Assembly (NCBI GenBank): GCA_029268085.1
Contig: JAJUHD010000023.1
Location: 1-19,746 of the forward strand
Length of the DNA stretch: 19,746 bases
DNA from: Bacillota bacterium
GTDB taxonomy: Bacteria > Bacillota > Clostridia > Oscillospirales > Oscillospiraceae
Reading direction: 5' to 3'
Under the pieces are notes generated by a model. The model was not told where the DNA came from. It made no database searches and saw only the letters and a program-made list of their open reading frames with translations. The translations under genes were made by a program, and so were the position numbers. Below, in pieces: positions 13,558-19,746 of the stretch (positions are counted from its first letter, which is position 1; each line of letters starts with the position of its first letter).

Positions 13558-15711
13558 CTACTGTTTTGCCTGCTTCATTGAGAGCGATATGCGCTTTTTC
13601 TTCTCATCCACGCCAAGTACGACGACTTTTACAATATCGCCGACGGATACGATTTCCGAAGGATGACGAATATACTTATCCGCTATCTCCGAAATATGCA
13701 CAAGCCCGTCCTGATGCACTCCGATATCGACGAATGCTCCGAAATCGATTACATTGCGCACCGTGCCGGTGAGAACCATACCGGGGGCAAGATCCTTCAT
13801 ATCCATAACATCCGTGCGCAGCACCGGTGCGGGTAACTCGTCGCGCGGGTCGCGTCCGGGCTTCATGAGCTCTTTTACGATATCTCTGAGCGTCGGAACG
13901 CCTACCGCGCATTCCTCAGCGGCCTTGCTTTCGCCGTAAGCCTTCACGCGCTCCGGCAGTTCGGCTATCTTTCCTCCGGCCACATCACTGAGCTTATAAC
14001 CACATAAACCGAGCAGTTTCTCCGCGGCGGAGTAGCTTTCAGGATGGACTCCGGTGTTGTCAAGAACTGATTTGCTCTCGGGTATGCGCAAGAAGCCGGC
14101 GCACTGCTCGAAGGCCTTCGGCCCGAGTTTCGGTACTTTTAAAAGCTGCTTTCGAGAAGTGAACGCACCGTTTTCCTCGCGGTATGCGACGATATTTTTT
14201 GCGCTCGTACCGTTCAGACCGGATACTCTCTGCAGCAGCGACGGCGATGCGGTGTTGACGTCGACGCCCACGGCGTTGACGCAGTCCTCAACCACGCCGG
14301 AAAGCGCATCGTCAAGACGTTTCTGAGGCATATCATGCTGATACTGCCCTACGCCGATCGCCTTGGGATCGATCTTCACAAGCTCCGCAAGCGGATCCTG
14401 CATCCTGCGAGCGATGGATACCGCGGAGCGCAGGTTGACGTCATATTGCGGAAATTCCTCCGCCGCGAGCTTGGACGCAGAATATACCGACGCGCCGGCC
14501 TCGTTGACGATCATATAGCTCACGCCGGGTGTGCGAGCGATAAGCTCGCAGGTCATTTGCTCCGTTTCACGCGAGGCGGTGCCGTTTCCTATTGCGATAT
14601 GCTCTACTTTATGCTTGCTTATGAGCTTTTCAAGAATGGCGATCGACTCATTTTTCTGACGTTCTCCATAAGTCGGATACACCACGGCAGTATCCAAAAC
14701 CTTGCCGGTTCCGTCAACCACCGCGACCTTGCAGCCATTACGGTAGCCGGGGTCAAGCCCCATCGTAACGTGGCCTTTTACCGGCGGCTGCATCAAAAGC
14801 GGTTTCAGGTTGAGAGCAAAATTGTGTATTGCGCCCTCTGACGCTGCATCCGTCAGCGCGCCGCGAAGTTCTCTTTCCATAGACGGAAACAACAGTCGGT
14901 CATAACCATCCTCCGCTGCGCTTCGGACAAAATCCGATGCTGATGACCCGGGCTTTACCGCCTCGTTCCATACGAGGCCCAGCGCCAACTGCCTGTCAAT
15001 ATTTATTGAAACCTTCAGATATTCTTCTTTTTCGCCGCGGTTAATCGCCAGTATCTGATGTCCCTGCAGCTTGGACAGCGGCTGGTCGAACTCATAGTAA
15101 AGGCTGTACACAGAATCCTCGTCCTTTGCGGCGGAGGAAATAAGGTGTCCTTTATTCATAAACAGCTCACGCAAACGCCGTCTGATATCCGCTGAGTCCG
15201 AAACCATTTCAGCTATAATATCCGAAGCGCCCGCAAGGGCGTCGTCGGCATTATCCACGCCTTTTTCCGCATCAATATACTTTTCCGCAAGCTCTCTAAC
15301 ATCAGGCAGGTCCTTGCTTTGCCCAAACAGCGTCAAAGCGAGCGGCTCAAGCCCTTTTTCCTTTGCGATGGTCGCGCGGGTACGGCGTTTCTGCTTATAC
15401 GGGCGGTATATATCCTCCACCTCCGCGAGAGTCGCCGCCGCGTCGATTTCCGCCGAAAGCTCGTCGGTGAGTTTGTCCTGCGCGGCTATTGCCTTTTTGA
15501 CCTCTTCCCGGCGAGTCTCAAGGTTTCGCAGATAGGAGAGTCTGTCCGCCAAATCACGAAGCGCTGTGTCATCCATCGTACCATGCATCTCTTTGCGGTA
15601 ACGCGCAATAAAAGGAATGGTATTACCCTCATCAATGAGATCTATAACATTTTTGATATGTTGTTCATTTTTATTAAATTCTTTTGCAAGTATTTTTACT
15701 ACGCTTTCCAT
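13558..15711 (-). CDS. tex: Tex-like RNA-binding transcription accessory protein
   Basis: 717 residues, normal length for the Tex family. An N-terminal helical Tex domain (about 1-190, with IPFIARYRKE at 32-41) precedes the YqgF/RNase H-like domain (GLDPGYRNGCKVA at 318-330). Helix-hairpin-helix repeats follow (about 478-540, NTASPSLLQRVSGL), then a C-terminal S1 RNA-binding domain (about 643-714, GTVRNVIDFGAFVDIG). Family members bind nucleic acid and affect transcription and stress or toxin gene expression; the exact activity is not settled. AAAGGAG precedes the ATG by 5 bases. It is a single-gene unit with a promoter placed directly after the terminator of the carbonic anhydrase gene. Confidence 0.95.
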   Translation of the reverse strand: MESVVKILAKEFNKNEQHIKNVIDLIDEGNTIPFIARYRKEMHGTMDDTALRDLADRLSYLRNLETRREEVKKAIAAQDKLTDELSAEIDAAATLAEVEDIYRPYKQKRRTRATIAKEKGLEPLALTLFGQSKDLPDVRELAEKYIDAEKGVDNADDALAGASDIIAEMVSDSADIRRRLRELFMNKGHLISSAAKDEDSVYSLYYEFDQPLSKLQGHQILAINRGEKEEYLKVSINIDRQLALGLVWNEAVKPGSSASDFVRSAAEDGYDRLLFPSMERELRGALTDAASEGAIHNFALNLKPLLMQPPVKGHVTMGLDPGYRNGCKVAVVDGTGKVLDTAVVYPTYGERQKNESIAILEKLISKHKVEHIAIGNGTASRETEQMTCELIARTPGVSYMIVNEAGASVYSASKLAAEEFPQYDVNLRSAVSIARRMQDPLAELVKIDPKAIGVGQYQHDMPQKRLDDALSGVVEDCVNAVGVDVNTASPSLLQRVSGLNGTSAKNIVAYREENGAFTSRKQLLKVPKLGPKAFEQCAGFLRIPESKSVLDNTGVHPESYSAAEKLLGLCGYKLSDVAGGKIAELPERVKAYGESKAAEECAVGVPTLRDIVKELMKPGRDPRDELPAPVLRTDVMDMKDLAPGMVLTGTVRNVIDFGAFVDIGVHQDGLVHISEIADKYIRHPSEIVSVGDIVKVVVLGVDEKKKRISLSMKQAKQ

Positions 15712-15740
15712 GAAAACTCCTTTAAAACTGGTGTTCCGTT

Positions 15741-15769
15741 ATTTTACCACAAAATCTCGGCAATGTAAA
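15741..15769 (-). promoter_or_regulatory. Promoter of tex
   Basis: On the minus strand TTTACA (15769-15764), a 17-bp spacer and TAAAAT (15746-15741), each one mismatch from consensus. The -35 element overlaps the U-tract of the terminator just upstream. Confidence 0.65.
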
Positions 15770-15770
15770 A

Positions 15771-15798
15771 GAAGATGCGCCCTTTGGAGCGCATCTTC
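15771..15798 (-). terminator. Terminator of the gamma-carbonic anhydrase gene
   Basis: GAAGATGCGC (15771-15780) and GCGCATCTTC (15789-15798) form a perfect 10-bp stem with an 8-nt loop. On the minus strand it is followed by TTTTAC. Confidence 0.8.
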
Positions 15799-15814
15799 CT
15801 GAATTTACAGTTTA

Positions 15815-16324
15815 TTACTTATTTTTTGCGTATTCCTCTCCCAGCTCGACATATGCGGCTGCATTTGTTGCCGCGCGGGAATTGTTAAATTCCTCTTCGT
15901 TTTTAATTACCTTTGCAGGAATGCCGACAGCGACAGATCCGTTTGGGACGATCATATTTTCCGTACACACCGCACCTGCGCCTATCGTGGAATTTGCGCC
16001 GATTTTGGCGCCGTTCATAATGATCGCACCCATTCCAATTATTACGTTATCACCGATCGTTGCTCCGTGGACAATCGCGCTGTGACCGACAGTGACAAAA
16101 TTCCCGATTTTTATCGGATAGCCTACATCGCAGTGGAGAACGGCATTGTCCTGAATATTGCTGTTTTCTCCGATTTCTATGCTATCTTCATCTCCTCTTA
16201 TTACGGCGCCAAACCACACTGAGCTCCTGCCGCCGATCTTTACATCTCCGATGACGGAAGAATTCTCCGCAATAAAACAGTCTTCGCAGATTACGGGTTG
16301 CTTATCCTTAAAGCTCATTATCAT
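15815..16324 (-). CDS. Gamma-carbonic anhydrase family protein
   Basis: 169 residues of left-handed beta-helix with hexapeptide repeats (for example IGDVKIGGRSSVWFGAVIRGD, then IGDNVIIGMGAIIMNGAKIGANSTIG, as separate turns). The three zinc ligands of the family are present: His64, His81 and His86, with GHSAIVHG as the clear signature. C-terminal helix from about 143. It is of the YrdA/PaaY type; members are trimeric and some hydrate CO2, but many have no shown activity. AGGAGGT lies 6 bases before the ATG. It has its own promoter and terminator, so it is a single-gene transcript although it lies directly beside the [NiFe] hydrogenase operon. Confidence 0.9.
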   Translation of the reverse strand: MIMSFKDKQPVICEDCFIAENSSVIGDVKIGGRSSVWFGAVIRGDEDSIEIGENSNIQDNAVLHCDVGYPIKIGNFVTVGHSAIVHGATIGDNVIIGMGAIIMNGAKIGANSTIGAGAVCTENMIVPNGSVAVGIPAKVIKNEEEFNNSRAATNAAAYVELGEEYAKNK

Positions 16325-16357
16325 AATGGTACCTCCTAAGAGCGGAACTCAAAACAT

Positions 16358-16386
16358 ATTATGGGCTATTTAGAATCGGATGTCAA
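16358..16386 (-). promoter_or_regulatory. Consensus sigma-A promoter of the gamma-carbonic anhydrase gene
   Basis: On the minus strand TTGACA (16386-16381), a 17-bp spacer and CATAAT (16363-16358). This is the best match to consensus in the window. Start expected near 16351. Confidence 0.8.
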
Positions 16387-16427
16387 TTTCAAACTGCAGA
16401 ATTCTTTTATCAAACTGCTGTTTTGTT

Positions 16428-16616
16428 TTAATATACCCTGCCGGGTAAAAATGAACGATGCAGCGCTGGTGCTTCTTTCAGGAAATCAGACGAATCTACT
16501 GCGTTTCCGCTGTAATACGGCAGGCTGCTGATGATAGAATACCTCGGCCCGCAATTTGTGCAACTGATAAATGGGCACTGAAACCGCTTGTCGCCGGGCG
16601 TGTTGAACGCCTTCAT
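16428..16616 (-). pseudogene. hypF: Truncated hypF remnant (zinc-finger fragment)
   Basis: A 62-residue frame whose first half (FNTPGDKRFQ then CPFISCTNCGPRYSI and ISSLPY) closely matches the end of the first zinc-finger unit of HypF, the carbamoyltransferase that makes cyanide ligands for [NiFe] hydrogenases. Full HypF is about 750 residues and begins with an acylphosphatase domain; none of that is present, nor the second zinc finger, YrdC or Kae1-like parts. After LPY the sequence (YSGNAVDSSDFLKEA and on) no longer resembles HypF. The ATG forms an ATGA overlap with the stop of the maturation protease gene, so it can be translated, but I read it as a leftover of a deleted gene. No other HypF pieces were found in the flanking 100 bases. 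Confidence 0.6.
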
Positions 16617-17077
16617 GCGTAGTTTGCTTCCTCCTTCAAATTCAAAATCATGTTTATCACATTGTTACAAATTTGTTCGAAGCGCTCCTTCAGCGGTGTG
16701 CTGAGGTCAAGACCGAGACCGATCTCAACCGCTTCAATCCCTAAAAAATAGCCCAGAGTCTGGGGAGCGTGCAGTCCAATCAGGTCAAAGAGGCTGAATT
16801 CATGCTGCGTCCGGATATTTCCGCGATCTTTCAGAGCGTCGCTTAAAAGCATGGCATCAACGCTTCCCGGCTCCTTTCCATGGATCATGGCATCGACGAT
16901 AATCACAAGATCATCCGATTTTATTTCATCAAAGCAGCATTGAAAATCCGTTTCTCCAACGAAAGAGAAGATATCATGCTCCTGCAGGCTGTCTGTAATT
17001 GCTTCCACCACCCGCGATCCGATCCCATCGTCCCTCATGACGAGACTGCCGATTCCGATGACCAGAACCCGTTTCAT
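16613..17077 (-). CDS. [NiFe] hydrogenase maturation endopeptidase (HyaD/HybD family)
   Basis: 154 residues. The nickel-sensing acidic and His residues of the family are visible: Asp16 in MRDDGIG (usually Glu16), Asp62 in VDAMIHG and His92 in TQHEFSL. It trims the C-terminal peptide of the large subunit after nickel insertion; the large subunit encoded directly upstream has such a peptide. The ATG overlaps the stop of the large-subunit gene (ATGA), with GGTGAT upstream, and the stop in turn overlaps the ATG of the hypF remnant. Tight coupling with its substrate gene supports a dedicated protease. Cytoplasmic, no signal peptide. Confidence 0.92.
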   Translation of the reverse strand: MKRVLVIGIGSLVMRDDGIGSRVVEAITDSLQEHDIFSFVGETDFQCCFDEIKSDDLVIIVDAMIHGKEPGSVDAMLLSDALKDRGNIRTQHEFSLFDLIGLHAPQTLGYFLGIEAVEIGLGLDLSTPLKERFEQICNNVINMILNLKEEANYA

Positions 17078-18492
17078 GGCATCACCTGCATGGTTTTGAT
17101 GAGACTGCCCTTTGAATAGACATGTGTGGCACAGGAAACGCAGGGGTCAAACGAGCGGATGATTCTCCCAAGTTCCACCGGGGCATCCGGATTTCTAATT
17201 ATCGTACCAATCATCGCCTTTTCTCCCGGACCCGGTAAATTGTCCCGGTCTCTGGTAGAAAGGTTCCAGGCGGACGGCGTAATAATCTGGTAAAGGGAAA
17301 TCACCTGATTTTCTATTTTAATCCAATGCCCCAAAGCGCCGCGCGTGGTATCAATCAGACCGACCCCATAGGCGTTTTGGGGTATTTCATATTCTTTTTG
17401 AACATCTATGCCGGGAATAAGATTGTCAAGCAAGCACAGCATGATATTTGCAACTTTTTTTGCTTCCAGGACTCTTGCCAAAGTCCGGTCCATGGTGGAT
17501 ATCCCATTTCGGTACTCGCCGCAAAGCCACATCCTTGCCAGCGGCCCGACCTCGTAAGGAAGTCCCCTGTAACGCGGCGCTTTCACCCAGGAATATGCTT
17601 CGATTTTTTTTATGTTGGGTTCGGGAATTGGCTGAAATGGCGTATAGGTTTCTGACTTTGCCATGTACCATGCTGAGTAAATATTTTCGGTGATTTCTTC
17701 GGGATTCAGCTCCATAGTCCTGCCGTCACTGTATGTCGAGGGATTGACAAACAGCGTGCCCAGCTTTTCATATCCATCAAAGCAGCCGAAGGTGAGGAGA
17801 TTCCCGTAGCCTCGTCCGATCTCAAAATACTCTTTATAGTATTCGGCAACTGTATAGGCGTCCGGGATCATACTATCGCAGATAAACTGCCTGATATTCT
17901 GCAAAAGTAAACGCAGCCGCGCTATTTTTTCCGGGGTAGCCTGCGTGGTGATTCCACCAATAAAGACTCCGTGATTGTGAGGAGCTTTCCCGCCTAAAAT
18001 CGCCAACATTTCATGCGCGTTTCTGCTGTATTCAAGAGAATCGAAATAATGCTTTACAATTCTATCGTTTATCTCCTTAGGCAGCCTGAAGTCATTGTGG
18101 TACGTTTCAAATAGGGTGTTGCCTTCGGGGAGCTTTATGAAGTCAGGCACGGTATATTGATAAAAATGCCGGATGTGATTTTGGAGAAATTCACAACCAT
18201 GAATGATGTCCCGCAGATATCTGCCCTGCTGAGAGACGGTAATGCTCAGCGCGTTCTCCAGAGCCAGCGCGGAAGCCATTGAGTGCGCTGTAGAACAAAT
18301 TCCGCAGATTCGCTGCGTGAAATATACGGCGTCAAAAGGATTCCTGCCCTCCAGCATTTTCTCAAAGCCCCTGAAAAGCAGACCCTCTGTCCGTGCATCC
18401 GTCACAATGTTATTGTCAATATCGGCGTCTATCTCCATAAACCCGCTGATGCGGGTAACAGGGTTAATAATTACTCTCTTCGTTTTGTTCAC
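17074..18492 (-). CDS. [NiFe] hydrogenase large (catalytic) subunit
   Basis: 472 residues. Both nickel-binding motifs are intact: RICGICSTAH (Cys63, Cys66) and DPCVSCATH (Cys451, Cys454, His457). The 15 residues after His457 are the tail removed by the maturation protease encoded next. The subunit is shorter than the roughly 550 residues of classical group 1 enzymes but lacks no visible core motif. It should hold the NiFe(CN)2CO site and react with H2. The start is GTG at 18492, five bases after the stop of the small-subunit gene and itself within AGAGGTGA, so translation probably depends on coupling to the upstream gene. No ATG is available nearby. Confidence 0.93.
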   Translation of the reverse strand: MNKTKRVIINPVTRISGFMEIDADIDNNIVTDARTEGLLFRGFEKMLEGRNPFDAVYFTQRICGICSTAHSMASALALENALSITVSQQGRYLRDIIHGCEFLQNHIRHFYQYTVPDFIKLPEGNTLFETYHNDFRLPKEINDRIVKHYFDSLEYSRNAHEMLAILGGKAPHNHGVFIGGITTQATPEKIARLRLLLQNIRQFICDSMIPDAYTVAEYYKEYFEIGRGYGNLLTFGCFDGYEKLGTLFVNPSTYSDGRTMELNPEEITENIYSAWYMAKSETYTPFQPIPEPNIKKIEAYSWVKAPRYRGLPYEVGPLARMWLCGEYRNGISTMDRTLARVLEAKKVANIMLCLLDNLIPGIDVQKEYEIPQNAYGVGLIDTTRGALGHWIKIENQVISLYQIITPSAWNLSTRDRDNLPGPGEKAMIGTIIRNPDAPVELGRIIRSFDPCVSCATHVYSKGSLIKTMQVMP

Positions 18493-18497
18493 CTCTT

Positions 18498-19385
18498 TTA
18501 CGTCGTATTAAAGCTGACAAACGGCTCCATCTTGTCAGGGAATCCAAACATGGCACAGCCGATGCACGGACTGTCGTCGCCGATGGGCCAGTTCACACGA
18601 TTATTCCATTTCCGAATTGGGCAGTCGATTCTCGTGACCGGTCCTCTGCATCCGAGCTTGAACATGCACTTTTTTTCGCCAAGCTTTGACGCAAAGATAC
18701 CTTGGTCAAAGTACAGCCTTCGGGGACAGATATCATGAATTAATGTGCTGTAGAACATGAGCGGTCTTTGCCTGGCATCCAGTTCAGGCTCGCCGAAAAG
18801 CATAAGGTAGGCCAGTGTACCCATAAACCAGTCCGGATGGCACGGGCAACCTGGCAGCTTGATGACTTTTCTGTCAAGCAGGCTTTGTATCCCTACGCAT
18901 TCCGCCGGATTTGGCCTTGCGGCCGAAATTCCTCCATCGGAAGCGCAGGTACCCACGGCGATGACATAAGCCGCCTGTTCCCCAAACTTTTTAACGGCCT
19001 CATATGCGGTTAACGGTTGACCATTCCGCCTTCCGATAATGTTGTACAGGCCGTTGCCTTTCGTGGAGACTGCGCCCTCAACGGCTAATATGTAATCGCT
19101 GCCGATAACGCTGAACAGCTTCTCCATGGCGGTCTCACCCTCAGAGGCCATGAGACTGTTGTCATATATGAAATTAACCATTTGAGAGGCCAGACTTTTG
19201 AAATCAGGATTTGCCCCGTCGAGAAGGGAGATAATGTTTCCGGAGCATCCAGTCAGTTCAAGCCATATCAGGTTTCTTTTTTGAATGTTTTTTTGTTTAA
19301 CGGCGTCTATTGCCTTATGAACAAGTACGGAGGCCGTCTCCAGCCTCGTCGAGAAATTAGGGCAGCTATTATTCGTTTGATTCAT
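18498..19385 (-). CDS. [NiFe] hydrogenase small subunit with altered proximal-cluster motif
   Basis: 295 residues from the ATG at 19385, which overlaps the stop of the cytochrome b5-like gene (ATGA). No Tat signal and no C-terminal membrane anchor are seen, so a cytoplasmic, soluble enzyme is likely. Distal cluster ligands His217, Cys220, Cys240 and Cys246, and medial [3Fe-4S] ligands Cys255, Cys274 and Cys277 (SPCIGC) are present. At the proximal cluster, Cys147 (GTCASDGG) and Cys180 (LPGCPCHPDW) are kept, but the usual CTGC reads CSGN: Cys47 remains and the second Cys is Asn50. An extra Cys182 occurs in GCPC, where Pro is usual. It relays electrons between the NiFe site and an unidentified partner. 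Confidence 0.9.
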   Translation of the reverse strand: MNQTNNSCPNFSTRLETASVLVHKAIDAVKQKNIQKRNLIWLELTGCSGNIISLLDGANPDFKSLASQMVNFIYDNSLMASEGETAMEKLFSVIGSDYILAVEGAVSTKGNGLYNIIGRRNGQPLTAYEAVKKFGEQAAYVIAVGTCASDGGISAARPNPAECVGIQSLLDRKVIKLPGCPCHPDWFMGTLAYLMLFGEPELDARQRPLMFYSTLIHDICPRRLYFDQGIFASKLGEKKCMFKLGCRGPVTRIDCPIRKWNNRVNWPIGDDSPCIGCAMFGFPDKMEPFVSFNTT

Positions 19386-19746
19386 CCTGTTATTTTCCCA
19401 ACCACCTTCAATTTGCTGAGGATCGGCTGACCGGCGTGGCATGAGACGAACTGACTCGTTACATCAGTGCCGGACGCAAGTCCAAAATGGGTTGCTCCGC
19501 CCCAGGCTGCATTATTCGTAACATCGTACACGATACCGTTTACTGCTACATACGCCGGGTTGCCATCTCTGCCGTTATACCTTGACAGTTCTTGCAATGT
19601 GAATAATTTGTCGGCACTGGGCTGAGGGCCGTGCATACTGGTATCATTTCGAAATCCCTGTACCAACATAGAAATATTGGACATATTTTTCCGCAGACGG
19701 TTTAACAACTTATTTTTGACGCAGGAGTTCGAGGTCGTATATAGGC
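19382..19746 (-). CDS. Cytochrome b5-like heme-binding domain protein (5' truncated by window end)
   Basis: The frame stays open to the window edge, so the N-terminus lies outside. The visible C-terminal part carries a cytochrome b5-like domain: FTLQELSRYNG, AYVAVNGIVYDVTN, WGGATHFGLASGTDVTSQF, SCHAGQPILSKLKVVG. The two heme His candidates are in THFGL and SCHAG. The preceding segment (about NKLLNRLRKNMSNISMLVQG) looks helical and is probably part of a longer N-terminal domain; an internal TTG at 19708 is therefore not taken as the start. Its stop overlaps the small-subunit ATG, so the proteins are coproduced. It could serve as an electron partner for the [NiFe] hydrogenase; that role is inference. 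Confidence 0.78.
   Translation of the reverse strand, partial: LYTTSNSCVKNKLLNRLRKNMSNISMLVQGFRNDTSMHGPQPSADKLFTLQELSRYNGRDGNPAYVAVNGIVYDVTNNAAWGGATHFGLASGTDVTSQFVSCHAGQPILSKLKVVGKITG

Overview
The window reads as a chromosomal segment of an anaerobic, hydrogen-metabolising member of the Firmicutes, most likely class Clostridia. The grounds are strong AGGAGG-type ribosome binding sites, sigma-A-like promoters, a trimeric NAD-linked [FeFe] hydrogenase of clostridial layout, and an iron-only-hydrogenase regulator of the TM1266 type. Genus cannot be fixed from sequence alone. No rRNA, tRNA, CRISPR array, insertion sequence or phage gene was seen.

Layout. (1) 1-774: 3' end of a sulfur-trafficking gene (TusA plus DsrE-like domains), followed by a hairpin. 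(2) 861-3835, plus strand: a promoter, a structured leader containing an intrinsic terminator, a TM1266-family small regulator, then a complete ABC importer (lipoprotein, permease, ATPase). (3) 3852-3883: a 32-bp perfect palindrome that separates convergent operons. (4) 8970-3897, minus strand: hydC (NuoE-like), a HATPase protein, a small [2Fe-2S] protein, hydB (NuoF-like) and hydA, encoding an NAD-linked, probably electron-bifurcating [FeFe] hydrogenase. (5) 8971-9344: a divergent control region rich in repeats and dyads. (6) 9345-12551, plus strand: a DRTGG protein, an RsbW-like ATPase, a group-D-like sensory [FeFe] hydrogenase homologue, a second DRTGG protein and a PHP phosphoesterase. This looks like a hydrogen or redox sensing and signalling module. 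(7) 12815-15711, minus strand: an MntP-like membrane protein and the Tex RNA-binding protein. (8) 15815-16324, minus strand: a gamma-carbonic anhydrase with its own promoter and terminator. (9) 19746-16428, minus strand: a cytochrome b5-like protein (cut by the window end), [NiFe] hydrogenase small and large subunits, their maturation protease, and a short remnant of hypF.

How the parts fit. Three hydrogenase-related systems lie within 16 kb: a catalytic NAD-linked [FeFe] enzyme, a divergently transcribed sensory [FeFe] homologue with signalling partners, and a soluble-looking [NiFe] enzyme with an unusual small subunit. The divergent arrangement and the shared control region suggest that the sensory module reports on H2 or redox state to the hydABC operon. 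That link is inference. The most notable oddities are the riboswitch-like leader before the TM1266/ABC operon, the CxxN in place of CxxC at the proximal cluster of the [NiFe] small subunit, and the hypF fragment joined to the protease gene by an ATGA overlap.
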